DNA of 64,000 bases from Neoalteromonas facilis (GCF_002807665.1 NZ_PEAY01000001.1:1276370-1340369); one strand, 5' to 3'; positions 37,371 to 52,304 are shown, counted from the first letter of the stretch. Program-made: numbers and translations. The notes: a model not told the origin generated them from the sequence alone.

Positions 37371-37406
37371 AAAAAAGCCGCATCGTTCCTGATGCGGCTA
37401 AAAAAA
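37371..37406 (-). terminator. recA terminator
   Basis: Stem GCCGCATC/GATGCGGC with a 6-base loop, followed on the minus strand by TTTTTTATT. It lies 20 bases after the recA stop. Confidence 0.88.
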
Positions 37407-37425
37407 GCTAGGGAGCTTTTAAAAC

Positions 37426-38457
37426 TTATTCTTCAGCTGGCGCTAATGCTTCGTCTGTTGCTTTCGTTTTTGGCAACAACAATTCAGTACGAATACGTGT
37501 TTCTAATTCAGCTGAGATCTCTGGGTTATCTTTCAAGAATCTAACCACGTTGGCTTTACCTTGACCAATTCGGTTTCCATTGTAGCTATACCAAGCGCCC
37601 GCCTTTTCAACCATTTTTTGTTGAACACCAAGGTCAATTAATTCCGCTTCTTTGGAAATTCCCTGACCATACAGAATCTGGAATTCTGCTTGTTTAAATG
37701 GCGGTGCAACCTTGTTTTTAACCACTTTAACGCGCGTTTCATTACCAACCACTTCATCACCCTCTTTGATCGAACCGATACGACGGATATCCAATCGAAC
37801 AGAAGAGTAGAATTTAAGCGCATTACCGCCAGTTGTGGTTTCAGGGTTACCAAACATAACGCCAATCTTCATACGAATTTGGTTAATGAAAATACACAAG
37901 GTATTCGAACGTTTGATATTAGCCGTTAACTTACGCAGCGCCTGAGACATCAAACGCGCTTGAAGACCCACGTGAGAATCTCCCATGTCCCCTTCAATTT
38001 CGGCTTTTGGCGTCAGCGCTGCCACCGAGTCAACAATCACCACATCAACGGCACCTGAGCGCACTAACATGTCACAAATTTCAAGCGCTTGCTCACCGGT
38101 ATCCGGCTGTGACACCAATAGATCATCAATATTCACGCCTAATTTTTCAGCGTAAATAGGATCAAGTGCGTGCTCTGCATCTACGAACGCACAGGTTTTA
38201 CCTTTCTTCTGAGCTTCTGCAATTACTTGCAACGTTAACGTGGTTTTACCGGATGATTCAGGCCCGTAAATTTCAACAACACGCCCACATGGCAAACCAC
38301 CAATTCCCAATGCAATATCGATGCTCAACGATCCTGTTGAAATCGCTTCGATGTCCATGGCTTGGTTGTCACCAAGGCGCATGATTGCACCTTTACCAAA
38401 TTGCTTTTCTATTTGACCAAGAGCAGCGCTCAGTGCGCGGGATTTGTTGTCATCCAC
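37426..38457 (-). CDS. recA: Recombinase RecA
   Basis: 343 residues from a GTG start (38457), with AGAGGATCACC upstream as the ribosome site. It forms the filament for homologous recombination and triggers LexA self-cleavage. Walker A GPESSGKT is at 65-72, then [36 protein letters not shown], and [28 protein letters not shown]. The acidic C-terminal tail is short. Two LexA boxes overlap its promoter, and an intrinsic terminator follows. Confidence 0.97.
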   Translation of the reverse strand: MDDNKSRALSAALGQIEKQFGKGAIMRLGDNQAMDIEAISTGSLSIDIALGIGGLPCGRVVEIYGPESSGKTTLTLQVIAEAQKKGKTCAFVDAEHALDPIYAEKLGVNIDDLLVSQPDTGEQALEICDMLVRSGAVDVVIVDSVAALTPKAEIEGDMGDSHVGLQARLMSQALRKLTANIKRSNTLCIFINQIRMKIGVMFGNPETTTGGNALKFYSSVRLDIRRIGSIKEGDEVVGNETRVKVVKNKVAPPFKQAEFQILYGQGISKEAELIDLGVQQKMVEKAGAWYSYNGNRIGQGKANVVRFLKDNPEISAELETRIRTELLLPKTKATDEALAPAEE

Positions 38458-38492
38458 GAAGGTGATCCTCTTATGTATTGAATCGGAATAAA

Positions 38493-38512
38493 TACTGTAT
38501 ACTTATGCAGTA
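38493..38512 (-). promoter_or_regulatory. LexA (SOS) box 1 of recA
   Basis: TACTGTATACTTATGCAGTA differs from the gammaproteobacterial consensus TACTGTATATATATACAGTA at three places. It covers most of the recA -10 and the expected start of transcription. Confidence 0.78.
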
Positions 38513-38536
38513 TACTGTTTAAGTATACAGTTACAA
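38509..38536 (-). promoter_or_regulatory. recA promoter (-35/-10)
   Basis: Reading on the minus strand, TTGTAA (38536-38531), a 16-base spacer, then TATACT (38514-38509). This is the same arrangement as E. coli recA, where the LexA box fills the spacer. Confidence 0.75.
38513..38532 (-). promoter_or_regulatory. LexA (SOS) box 2 of recA
   Basis: TACTGTTTAAGTATACAGTT contains a perfect CTGT-N8-ACAG core. It fills the recA promoter spacer and directly abuts box 1, so the two 20-base sites are in phase by 20 bp. Confidence 0.85.
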
Positions 38537-38568
38537 GTCTTTTTTTGAATTATGCAGGATGCGTCCAG

Positions 38569-39105
38569 CTAATCAACTAGGCGTTCGATCAGAAATGCTA
38601 ACGCAAAACAAATCGCTTGTCGTCTAACTTGACCGCGATCACCACTAAATTGTTGAGCAACAAGCCATTCTTTTTTATCGACGGAAAATCCAAACCACAC
38701 TAAGCCGACGGGCTTATCCTCGCTGCCACCGCCAGGGCCTGCGATCCCAGTAACGCTTATTGCCACTTCTGACCCTGACCCCTTGATAACGCCAGCCAAC
38801 ATTTCACTCGCGGTTTCTTTGCTGACGGCCCCCACGCTCGCTAAGGTTTCAGGCGAAACGTCCAGCGCATCGACCTTAGCTTCATTTGCATAGGTCACCC
38901 AACTACGATCAAACCAAGCAGAACTTCCAGCCACGCTCGTAATCGCGTAAGCTATGCCTCCGCCTGTGCATGATTCAGCACAGGATATGTGTTTGTTCGC
39001 CGATTCAAGCAAATGTCCTAACTGTTCAGCCAAGGCCTCGATGTCGCCATAACTTGGGTCCAACGTTAGTGTTAACATGTGATCTACATGGGGCGATGAA
39101 TTCAT
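38569..39105 (-). CDS. pncC: Nicotinamide-nucleotide amidohydrolase PncC (CinA C-terminal domain)
   Basis: 178 residues consisting only of the CinA C-terminal amidohydrolase domain. It has [24 protein letters not shown] (about 43-66), VTYANEAK, and [24 protein letters not shown]. It deamidates NMN to nicotinate mononucleotide in NAD recycling. It lies just upstream of recA on the same strand, a neighbourhood common in gammaproteobacteria, and diverges from mutS across 36 bases. Confidence 0.92.
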   Translation of the reverse strand: MNSSPHVDHMLTLTLDPSYGDIEALAEQLGHLLESANKHISCAESCTGGGIAYAITSVAGSSAWFDRSWVTYANEAKVDALDVSPETLASVGAVSKETASEMLAGVIKGSGSEVAISVTGIAGPGGGSEDKPVGLVWFGFSVDKKEWLVAQQFSGDRGQVRRQAICFALAFLIERLVD

Positions 39106-39141
39106 AAATGTTTACCAATAAGAATCGATACAACCGCTAGT

Positions 39142-44831
<5,690 letters not shown>

Positions 44832-44913
44832 TTTCCGCGATTATTACTTGATGATAGCCTGCTTGTAAGGCAGGCTATCAAGATCCGAAACATCTCCGCA
44901 ATGCGCGGCCAAT

Positions 44914-45591
44914 ATGACTAGCTCTGATCAACCACCTCAAACCGATATTTTTGCTCAAATCAGCGAACACCCCTTGTTTGCCGATGTTTGCAATGCATTG
45001 TATGAGCGGGAGTTGATGGTATTGGCACAGCAAGGCCCCGGCCAAGCCGCTTTAATGCGACGCAAATTGGGTGGGTTGTCACATCATGTGAAACGTGCCG
45101 CCGAGTATTTAGTTAATAATCCCACACCACTTGATGTCGATGCGCACAACGGTTCATGGCGCAACAAACAAGCGACAAAGAATCCAGCAAACACTATTAC
45201 TGCTGAACAAATACAACAGTGGTTTGAGAAAAAAGCGAGTATCGGATTACCGGTGTGCGTGAATGTCACTCACTATGATCACCAGCACTTAGAACTGGAT
45301 TGTGTCGATCGGATCCAAGTCGAAAACCAAACCCTACACCTAAATCGTTTTGGCTGGTTTTCATTTGATGGCGCATACGTAGATGATTCTGCTCACAAGA
45401 AGATCCTAGAAGCGACAGAGCTCACTTTGACATTACCGAATAAACGTACAATGTCAGCAGCATGCGCAGGGCATTGCTGGAATCACAAAGGCAAACTCGC
45501 GCCACGCACACTGACCCTCAGAGAGTTATTGCTTAGCACTTTGATCGACTGGAAAACGTTTACCTATTCAGGCAAGCCTTTATATATTTAA
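44914..45591 (+). CDS. Protein of unknown function
   Basis: 225 residues, no signal peptide or membrane segment. The N-terminal 80 residues are helical and basic (LMRRKLGGLSHHVKRAAEYLV). A central region has an alternating hydrophobic pattern with His clusters (THYDHQHLELDCVDRI). The C-terminal part has MSAACAGHCWNHKGKLAPRTLTLRELL. Codon use looks like its neighbours, so it is probably an ordinary gene, but I do not recognise the family. It starts 82 bases after eno; no clear ribosome site is visible. Confidence 0.65.
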   Translation: MTSSDQPPQTDIFAQISEHPLFADVCNALYERELMVLAQQGPGQAALMRRKLGGLSHHVKRAAEYLVNNPTPLDVDAHNGSWRNKQATKNPANTITAEQIQQWFEKKASIGLPVCVNVTHYDHQHLELDCVDRIQVENQTLHLNRFGWFSFDGAYVDDSAHKKILEATELTLTLPNKRTMSAACAGHCWNHKGKLAPRTLTLRELLLSTLIDWKTFTYSGKPLYI

Positions 45592-45772
45592 AGTAAGTGC
45601 GTTTGCACCACCGCTCTAACTGTTTAAGCATTACCCACCTAGTCATCAGTTCAAGCCTGTAGAAGCCCTCTGTATTGCCAGACTATGAGGCAACATAATA
45701 TTTCAGGGAATATTGGGCTAAAGTCTTATCATGTCTGATAGTATTTTCGACGTAAGCTAACAAACTCAAACA

Positions 45773-45800
45773 TGTTGTCGTTTGCTCTAAGGCGACAACA
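45773..45800. repeat. Inverted repeat before the DUF1275 gene
   Basis: Perfect 8-bp arms TGTTGTCG/CGACAACA separated by 12 bases. No T tract follows. It could be an operator or an RNA hairpin in the leader of the gene at 45884. Confidence 0.4.
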
Positions 45801-45883
45801 CGAACACCTTTCATAGAAACTGAGTGATTTACGATATAACGGTTAAAAGCATTGGCTCTCTGTAGCCGAATAAGGAAAACAAA

Positions 45884-46549
45884 GTGATAACCCAACTACC
45901 CAAATGGGTTGAAATAGGTGCATTCACATTGGCTCTTGTTGCCGGTATCGTCAATGCGGTTGGATTGCTGGGTTTTGAACACCAATCGGTTTCGCATGTG
46001 TCGGGCTCTGCAACCATTTTCGGTACGCAGCTGTTATCCGCAAATTCTCAAATGCTTGTGCATCTAATGGGAGTGTTGTTGTCCTTTTTGCTTGGTGCTG
46101 CACTTGCCGGTGTAATCCTGCATGGCTCTTCGCTCAAGTTCGGACGGCATTATGACAGTGCGTTACTGATTGAAGCATTGCTGCTGTTAGTGTCACTCTG
46201 GCTGCTTTCCAATGGATCATTTTACGGGCACTTTTTCGCTTCTGCTGCTTGTGGCCTGCAAAACGCACTCGCCACCACATACAGTGGCGCCATCATACGC
46301 ACAACTCATTTGACCGGCATTTTTACCGATCTCGGTATTATGCTTGGGGCGTTTATCCGGGGGGAAGCCTTTGATAAACGTAAAGGCATATTGTTTCTTA
46401 TTATTATTGTGGGGTTTATTCTAGGCGGTAGCGCCGGTGCCTACCTATTTGCACATCTGCAATTTATGGCACTGCTGGTACCGGCAATGATTTGTTTTAT
46501 TATGGCAATTATCTATCGCCTATACGCTAATGCACAAGGCGCAAGCTAG
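45884..46549 (+). CDS. DUF1275 (YoaK) family membrane protein
   Basis: 221 residues, six or seven hydrophobic segments, starting with GTG after an AAGGAAAAC ribosome site. Family marks are a first helix ending near GLLGFEHQSVSHVSGSATIFG, the central ACGLQNALATTYSGAIIRTTHLTGIFTDLG, and ending KRKGILFLIIIVGFILGGSAGAYLF. The function of this family is not established. It stands alone, facing the convergent GST gene. Confidence 0.83.
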   Translation: MITQLPKWVEIGAFTLALVAGIVNAVGLLGFEHQSVSHVSGSATIFGTQLLSANSQMLVHLMGVLLSFLLGAALAGVILHGSSLKFGRHYDSALLIEALLLLVSLWLLSNGSFYGHFFASAACGLQNALATTYSGAIIRTTHLTGIFTDLGIMLGAFIRGEAFDKRKGILFLIIIVGFILGGSAGAYLFAHLQFMALLVPAMICFIMAIIYRLYANAQGAS

Positions 46550-46584
46550 TCTAGCAAAGCTATTATGAAAACTGAGTAGGCATA

Positions 46585-47295
46585 TTAACTGTTTTTGTGC
46601 TGCCTGAGATCACTGAGCAAAGTGCCATGCAGATAGCATTCATGCTCGTGCTCTGCATCCACCCATGGCTCTTCAATAGCAGATGCTTTCCACGCTTGCA
46701 TGTCAGGTAAATCCAACAAACGCTCCACATAGCCCATAGAACCTTCACTGAGTATTAAACCGTAACTTTTGATACGAAAGGCCACCGGGGCAAAAAACGC
46801 ATCCACTGCGCTAAATTTGGCACCGGCTAAATAAGGCCCTTTAAACTTGCTTAGGCCCTCTTGCCATAAACTGTCTAGACGCTTGATATCTTTGGTCAAT
46901 CCTTCAGGAATCGAATGCAAAGACACCTCTACGCTGCAATTCATTGGGCAAATATTGCGAAGATTAGAAAAGCCAGAATGCATTTCTGCGGTGGCACAAC
47001 GCGCCCAATTTCTAGCCACTGCGTCATCAGGCCACACATGAGGAAACCTCTCAGCCAAGTATTCGGTTATCCCCAACGAATCCCACGAGACAATATCACC
47101 ATCAAGAAGACAAGGAACTAAACCCGATGGCGTAGTGTTTTCAAATTGAGGGGCTCCAGTCGATGGCCCAAACGCATGTAATTTCTCAGTAAACGGAATA
47201 TTTAATGCTCGCATAAGGATCCAAGGTCGCAATGACCAGGATGAGTAATTTTTATTGGCTATCACTAAAACTAGGTTTGATTGTGTATCTTGCAT
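46585..47295 (-). CDS. Glutathione S-transferase family protein
   Basis: 236 residues. The N-terminal thioredoxin-like domain has ANKNYSSWSLRPWILMRALNIPF (putative catalytic Ser near residue 18), TPSGLVPCLLDGD, and the glutathione-contact IVSWDSLGITEYLAERFP. The C-terminal helical domain has GPYLAGAKFSAVDAFFAPVAFR. Cytosolic. The substrate is unknown and it is not in an operon. Confidence 0.88.
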   Translation of the reverse strand: MQDTQSNLVLVIANKNYSSWSLRPWILMRALNIPFTEKLHAFGPSTGAPQFENTTPSGLVPCLLDGDIVSWDSLGITEYLAERFPHVWPDDAVARNWARCATAEMHSGFSNLRNICPMNCSVEVSLHSIPEGLTKDIKRLDSLWQEGLSKFKGPYLAGAKFSAVDAFFAPVAFRIKSYGLILSEGSMGYVERLLDLPDMQAWKASAIEEPWVDAEHEHECYLHGTLLSDLRQHKNS

Positions 47296-47424
47296 AATGT
47301 GTTTTATCCAGATCCATGGGAGCTTTCATTCTACCTGAAAACTACGTGCCAAATAATCACGTCAAAAATTGAATTGCATAAGAAGCCGAACAAAAAAGCT
47401 CTAAGTAAGCGAACATTAGTTTAC

Positions 47425-47454
47425 GGCGCCTCAACCCTCAGCAACTGAGGCGCC
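47425..47454 (-). terminator. Hairpin after the RND operon
   Basis: Perfect 9-bp stem GGCGCCTCA/TGAGGCGCC with a 12-base loop, 13 bases after the minus-strand membrane fusion gene stop. No T run follows, so it may end transcription only weakly or protect the 3' end. Confidence 0.45.
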
Positions 47455-47466
47455 AAATCAACACAA

Positions 47467-48549
47467 TTACGAAACGCTTTGAATGGTCACTTCTTGCCCT
47501 TCACTTAAACGTTCAGCACCGCGCACAGCGATTTTATCGCCTGCTTCAAGTAGCTTACCTTCTTCAGCTGGACTAACTTCGACCCACTGCCCTTCGCCTT
47601 TACCGACTCGCACGGGGATATGGTGGGCTTTATTTTCGCTATCAATTTTCACCACATGAGTGCCGTCACGACGGATAATCAATGCATCTCGATTAATAAG
47701 AGTAACCTCTTCACGTTTGGTCACCGGTAGCACTACGTCAACCAACTGACCACTGGCCCATTTGGTTTGATTGTCCAAGTCGATCTTAGCTCGGATTTCA
47801 AAGGTTTGTGAACGCGCATCAGTAGCAGGAATAACCGCTGAAATAAGTGCTTGCGATTGTTGCACGTGGGTAAACTCATCGCTGGCTATCGACATTTCTT
47901 GGCCTAATGATACAAACGGCAAATACTTGATCGGCACATAAAGCTGAACTTCCAGATTATCTATATCTAAGAATCGTACTAAAGGTTCAGCTCGACTGAC
48001 CTCTCGGCCAGATAACTGATATCGACTACTGACGACTCCATCAAAGGGTGCCCGAACAGTTGTCCTGTCGAGCCTATCTGCCAGTTGCTGCAACCGAATT
48101 TTCGCCAGCTCAATGTCTGACTTCGCCATATCCAATTGATTCTGGGTTGAATCAATTTGGCTTTGTGCTGCAGCATCCGTTCTGGCTAGCGACATCAAGC
48201 GGGATAATTCCTTTTGTTGAAATTTAACATTCAATTCCGCGCGACGGATCAACGCCTCTTGCTCTGCGTGTTGAAGCTGAACCGGTAATCGGTCAATCTG
48301 CGCCACCGCCTCGCCCTTCTCGACAAACTGGCCAGGCTCAGCCACATAAATCAATTGGCCAGCAGCACCTGCGGTCAAATCAACATCATTGTGTCCAAAC
48401 ACAGTGCCATGTACTTTTACATTAGTGGTTAATGGTGCCTGCTGCACCGTTTCCACTTTAACTGGTACTTTAATCTCTTGTGCAAGTGCCGTGGCTGAGA
48501 TCTGTGTCATAAATAGTGCAGTGGCCATCACATGGGTAAACTTATTCAT
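47467..48549 (-). CDS. RND efflux membrane fusion protein
   Basis: 360 residues with a Sec signal (HVMATALFMTQISATALAQ). The order is typical: a first beta-barrel strand set and lipoyl half (DLTAGAAGQLIYVAEPGQFVEKGEAVAQIDR), a coiled-coil hairpin (about 90-150, with QSQIDSTQNQLDMAKSDIELAKIRL), the second lipoyl half (DRTTVRAPFDGVVSSRY), then barrel and membrane-proximal domains. It links the RND pump to an outer-membrane channel that is not encoded here. It lies 14 bases downstream of the permease gene, the reverse of the usual fusion-protein-then-pump order. Confidence 0.9.
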   Translation of the reverse strand: MNKFTHVMATALFMTQISATALAQEIKVPVKVETVQQAPLTTNVKVHGTVFGHNDVDLTAGAAGQLIYVAEPGQFVEKGEAVAQIDRLPVQLQHAEQEALIRRAELNVKFQQKELSRLMSLARTDAAAQSQIDSTQNQLDMAKSDIELAKIRLQQLADRLDRTTVRAPFDGVVSSRYQLSGREVSRAEPLVRFLDIDNLEVQLYVPIKYLPFVSLGQEMSIASDEFTHVQQSQALISAVIPATDARSQTFEIRAKIDLDNQTKWASGQLVDVVLPVTKREEVTLINRDALIIRRDGTHVVKIDSENKAHHIPVRVGKGEGQWVEVSPAEEGKLLEAGDKIAVRGAERLSEGQEVTIQSVS

Positions 48550-48563
48550 TGAGGTACTCCCTG

Positions 48564-51500
48564 TTAATTCGTTACGTTAGAAGCACGTACAGTAAATACT
48601 GAACTTGCACTGGATTCGTTGTGAACGGACTGTTTTTTATTTCCCAACAACAACAGGCTGGGCATTAAAATAAGGGTGAAAATAGCACTCACAGCCATCC
48701 CCCCAACAATTACGGTGGCAAGTCCACGATATATTTCAGAACCAACACCTGGCATTGCCATCAGCGGCAACATGCCAAACAAACTGGTTAATGTACTCAG
48801 GTAAACCGGGCGAGCACGGATTTGAACCGCCTGCTCAACAGCTTGTGTACGGCTTAAGCCTTGCCTTTCAGCGGTACGTGTTTGATCGACCAGGAGGATG
48901 GCATTATTAACCACTAGCCCCAACAAAATGATGAAGCCAATCATGGTCAGTAGATCAAGTGACTGGAAGGTGAATAAATTCAAGAACGCCAGCGCCAATA
49001 CGCCACCACCAATGGCGAGCGGCATAATGAGCAACACCAATAGACTATCTTTGGCTGATTTAAACAGTGCTGTCATCAGCAAGAACAAAATAAATAAGGC
49101 TAAGAAGAAGTTGATGGTCATTTCCTCTATCGCCGAATCCATTTGCTCTGCATTACCACCCAAAATAACGCTCGCATCTCCGGGTAACATTGCCTTAATT
49201 TCAGGTAACACCTGCGTTGCCAAGATTTGTTGTGCTTGTTGCAAGCTCATATCGGCGGGCGGTGTAACGTCAATCGAAATGGTCCGTTTCCCATTCACAC
49301 GACGCAATTGAGCGGGTCCTACAGTACGCTGAATATCGGTTAACTCGCCAATGGTTTGGATACCCGCGTCTTGTGTGTAAATGGGTAGTTCGGCCAGCTG
49401 CTCTGGCGTTTGCCAACGCTGCGAACGCAAAATAACGTTCATACGCTCGTTGCCATCGAAATATTCGCTGACAAACATACCACTCGTAAACGCTTGCACG
49501 GCCCGCGCCACATCGCGTCGGTTCAAACCGGCTTGGGTTATTCTGCGATCATCCGGGTTTAAGCGTAATTCTGGCTCAGCCATATCTAACGAAGGTTGTG
49601 GCCTCGCCATCGCGCCGGGCATCACTTCATTCACTTTGCCTAAACCCACTCGTGCAACATCGATTAAGGCTTCAAGATCAGAGCCAATTAAATCAATGCT
49701 CAAAGTACGCCCGTCGCCACCGTTGTTAACCCGGATCATCGAGCCTCTGAATAAGAAGGCTTGCGTATCCGGTAAGCCTGCGAACACTTCGTTGCGCACC
49801 ACATCCATTAATTCTTCAACACGAGTCGGATCGTCTGAGTAAATAAAACCACCCGCATTCGATCCAAAGGCATAGAAGTTAAAGTCTTTGATTTTAGGAA
49901 GTTTTTCACCTTTGTAATATGGCATTAAACGTTCTTTTACACGACTCGCCACTTCTTCTTCCATGTAGCCTAGGTTGCCGCCCGGAGGCGTAATAATGCT
50001 ATAGAAGAAACCATCCGTAGGTGCGCGCGGCATAAAGTCTGTTTGCGGCAAAAATAACACAGTGACCAACGCAGAGCCGGCGAGCAAACCGCTGACCCAG
50101 CCCCATTGTTTCCATCGTGTATTAGTCAACTTCATAACCAAGCGGGTTAAGCGCTGCCAATAATTGGAAAAGGGATCCGCCACACTGTGGCTTTTTAGGA
50201 GATATTTGCTGGCGATGGGGATGATAGTGATTGCCGACACAAATGAAGCGATGACCGATATCGCCAAGGTTAAGGCTAAATCAGAAAACAACTGGCCTTC
50301 GATGCCAGCCATAAACAGTATCGGAAGGAATATCGCAACGCTTGTCGCGGTTGATGCGAATAGTGCACCACTGACTTGCGTAGCACCTTTTAATACCGCT
50401 TTTTTATCATCAAAGCCTTCACTACGAAGCCTCGATATATTCTCCTGCACAATAATGGCAGCATCCAATACCAAACCTACTGAAAACGCCAATCCTGCTA
50501 GCGACACTACATTTAATGAACGATCAAACAAACTCAGCGCAAGAAAAGCCACCATAAGTGAAACAGGTATTGTGCTGGCAATCAGCAATGTTGGGCCAAC
50601 ACCTCTGAAGAACAGGTAAAGAATGCCCAACGCCAAGGCAACACCAAGGCCTAAGTTACTTTTCACCAGATCGAGGGCATTACGAATATGAACAGAAGCG
50701 TCAAAGCTCAATTCAATCGCCAAACCTTCACTGGCTAGAGCGCCTTCATTGAGCTCTTTTATTGCTTGATTAATGCCGTCCAGTACTGCAACAGTGTTTG
50801 AGTCATTGGTTCTGGAAATCGTAATATAGTAGGCGGATTTACCATTTCTCAATGTCATGCCAAAACGGTCTGACAACGTATTCTCAACCGTTGCTATATC
50901 ACGCAGATAAATCGGACGATTCTGGCTGTAGCCGACACGCATATCCGCAATGTTTTCAGGCGAATACTTACCCGTGAAGCGCACTGTATATTGACGTCGA
51001 CCAACATCGGCTACGCCACCTGATACATCGGTTGCTGTTGACAAGGTATTGGCAATTTGACCAATTGATATACCAAGCGATGCGGCTTTATAAGGGTCAA
51101 ATGTCACGCGTAGTTCACGTGGTCTTTGACTCGCCATATTAACCCCAGCCACGCCTGGCACTCTGGCAAGTCGTGGTTGAACGATGTCATCAATGGCTTT
51201 TTGGTACTGCGCCATATCCAGCGTATCAATATCGGTCGTCGGCACGACTAACAGTGATGCTGCCGCAAGACCTCCACCACCAGCACCTGGGTTTCCGCCC
51301 CCCGCGGTTACAATCGGATCAAATGCGTCCAACGGTAGCGGCGGAGCCTGATTAAGGCTTGTTAGCACGTCTAACATGGCTTGCTGCATGTCTGCGCCAA
51401 CCGCAAATGTAAGGTTGATGACACCATTACCGCGGTTGATTTGCGTATTAACTTCCAATGCTCCTGGAGTGTTTTTGACCGCATTTTCCAGTGGTTCAAT

Positions 51501-51689
51501 GATCACAGACTCAATTTCCTCAGGTGCGGCTTGTCGCCACCCAGAAAATATGGTGATTTGCGGTTGTTCAATTGTCGGCGTCAGCTGGATGGGTAATTTG
51601 AAAATACTCATGGCGCCAAACAACACGACCAAGGTGAGTATCACCAAAACACTGGCAGGACTTTTTAAAGAGGTTCGAGTTAAATTCAT
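48564..51689 (-). CDS. RND multidrug/HAE1-type efflux permease
   Basis: 1041 residues with the AcrB-like plan: TM1, a porter domain, TM2-6, an exporter loop, then TM7-12. The first porter region carries an unusual Gly-rich stretch, GGGNPGAGGGG (about 120-130). In TM4 the usual Asp-Asp proton relay reads GLVLDAAIIVQEN: Asp409 is kept and the next residue is Ala410. In TM10 the usual Lys position reads GLVVNNAILLVD. The remaining Asp may suffice, as in other RND branches. Substrate unknown. Neither a regulator nor an outer-membrane channel gene is adjacent. Confidence 0.9.
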   Translation of the reverse strand: MNLTRTSLKSPASVLVILTLVVLFGAMSIFKLPIQLTPTIEQPQITIFSGWRQAAPEEIESVIIEPLENAVKNTPGALEVNTQINRGNGVINLTFAVGADMQQAMLDVLTSLNQAPPLPLDAFDPIVTAGGGNPGAGGGGLAAASLLVVPTTDIDTLDMAQYQKAIDDIVQPRLARVPGVAGVNMASQRPRELRVTFDPYKAASLGISIGQIANTLSTATDVSGGVADVGRRQYTVRFTGKYSPENIADMRVGYSQNRPIYLRDIATVENTLSDRFGMTLRNGKSAYYITISRTNDSNTVAVLDGINQAIKELNEGALASEGLAIELSFDASVHIRNALDLVKSNLGLGVALALGILYLFFRGVGPTLLIASTIPVSLMVAFLALSLFDRSLNVVSLAGLAFSVGLVLDAAIIVQENISRLRSEGFDDKKAVLKGATQVSGALFASTATSVAIFLPILFMAGIEGQLFSDLALTLAISVIASFVSAITIIPIASKYLLKSHSVADPFSNYWQRLTRLVMKLTNTRWKQWGWVSGLLAGSALVTVLFLPQTDFMPRAPTDGFFYSIITPPGGNLGYMEEEVASRVKERLMPYYKGEKLPKIKDFNFYAFGSNAGGFIYSDDPTRVEELMDVVRNEVFAGLPDTQAFLFRGSMIRVNNGGDGRTLSIDLIGSDLEALIDVARVGLGKVNEVMPGAMARPQPSLDMAEPELRLNPDDRRITQAGLNRRDVARAVQAFTSGMFVSEYFDGNERMNVILRSQRWQTPEQLAELPIYTQDAGIQTIGELTDIQRTVGPAQLRRVNGKRTISIDVTPPADMSLQQAQQILATQVLPEIKAMLPGDASVILGGNAEQMDSAIEEMTINFFLALFILFLLMTALFKSAKDSLLVLLIMPLAIGGGVLALAFLNLFTFQSLDLLTMIGFIILLGLVVNNAILLVDQTRTAERQGLSRTQAVEQAVQIRARPVYLSTLTSLFGMLPLMAMPGVGSEIYRGLATVIVGGMAVSAIFTLILMPSLLLLGNKKQSVHNESSASSVFTVRASNVTN

Positions 51690-52165
51690 AAGCAGGGCAA
51701 TTCTCGATTAAACTGCCCATAGTTTAGTGAGTGAAAAACAATAAAAGAACCGCCGAAACCGCTCAAAACAGGGCTTTGAGACGAAGTACAAGTTCAAGCC
51801 GACCAACGACTCAATTATTAATATCTTGTAACATTTATGGTGGACGTGGTCTGTACTAACGAAAGGTTCAAAAGCCAGATAACTAACAAAACCACAATAG
51901 ACGTTAGTCCCCTCTCTACTTGTATACTCACTTACATACCAACCAAAAAGAAGAAACGTGATGTAAAAGTCATTTTCTGGAAGTTCTACAGACCCACTTT
52001 AAAAAAGTGTTTACTCACCCAGGATAATGAATAAAAGTATTGCCGCATTAAATTAACATCTTTCGCTACCAATATAATCAAAAGTTATATTGAGCATTGT
52101 AAACAATGGTTGCCTATCGATGCGTTAGTTTGTAAAGTGCAAGTAAGCAACATGAAAATTACAAA
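51690..52165. other. 476-bp divergent intergenic region, RND pump / leu operon
   Basis: Should hold the promoters for the minus-strand pump and the plus-strand leu operon. A weak -35/-10 pair for leu is TTGCCT (52110-52115), 17 bases, TAAAGT (52133-52138). An inverted repeat AATATAA-7-TTATATT lies at 52071-52091 and could bind a regulator. The region is A+T rich. A 65-codon open frame at 51837-52034 looks non-coding. Confidence 0.45.
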
Positions 52166-52225
52166 ATGAAAAGACACAACTCTCTACTCCTACTTATTCT
52201 GATGGCAGCAAGACTGCACGGGTAG
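52166..52225 (+). CDS. leuL: leu operon leader peptide LeuL
   Basis: A 19-codon open frame starting MKRHNS, with Leu at positions 7-10, 12 and 17; codons 7-12 read CTA CTC CTA CTT ATT CTG. It ends 28 bases before the attenuator hairpin. Its last codons (GCACGGGT, 52216-52223) are identical to the distal arm of the terminator and so can pair with the proximal arm. A run of Leu codons just before leuA is the classical sign of leucine attenuation. The ribosome site is weak, so the exact start is less sure than the Leu run. Confidence 0.82.
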   Translation: MKRHNSLLLLILMAARLHG

Positions 52226-52278
52226 ATTGCATCTTTTTTCGCAACTCACAAAAACCCGTGCACCGCACGGGTTTTTTT
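52216..52278 (+). promoter_or_regulatory. leu operon transcription attenuator
   Basis: Terminator stem ACCCGTGC (52254-52261)/GCACGGGT (52265-52272) with a 3-base loop and a seven-T tract at 52272-52278. The copy GCACGGGT at 52216-52223, inside the leader peptide gene, can pair with 52254-52261 instead, forming an antiterminator. A ribosome stalled at the Leu codons (52184-52201) leaves that copy free. A ribosome reaching the stop at 52225 covers it and lets the terminator form. Confidence 0.88.
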
Positions 52279-52304
52279 ATGCATTTAACAAGGGGCATGA
52301 GATC

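Noticed and set aside
44853..44879. 10-bp hairpin after eno as an intrinsic terminator
   Set aside because: The stem is good but no T tract follows on the plus strand, so it was not listed as a separate terminator.
45683..45895. 70-codon minus-strand frame between the unknown gene and the DUF1275 gene
   Set aside because: It runs into the start of the DUF1275 gene, lacks a ribosome site and resembles no family.
48898..49842. Long plus-strand frames inside the RND permease gene
   Set aside because: Ser/Thr-rich antisense translations of the pump; the minus-strand frame is continuous and homologous.
51837..52034. 65-codon plus-strand frame in the RND/leu intergenic region
   Set aside because: Lys-rich low-complexity end, no ribosome site, and it lies in A+T-rich promoter DNA.
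52227..52304. Upstream extension of leuA
   Set aside because: It reads through the attenuator hairpin; homologues start at the ATG at 52305.
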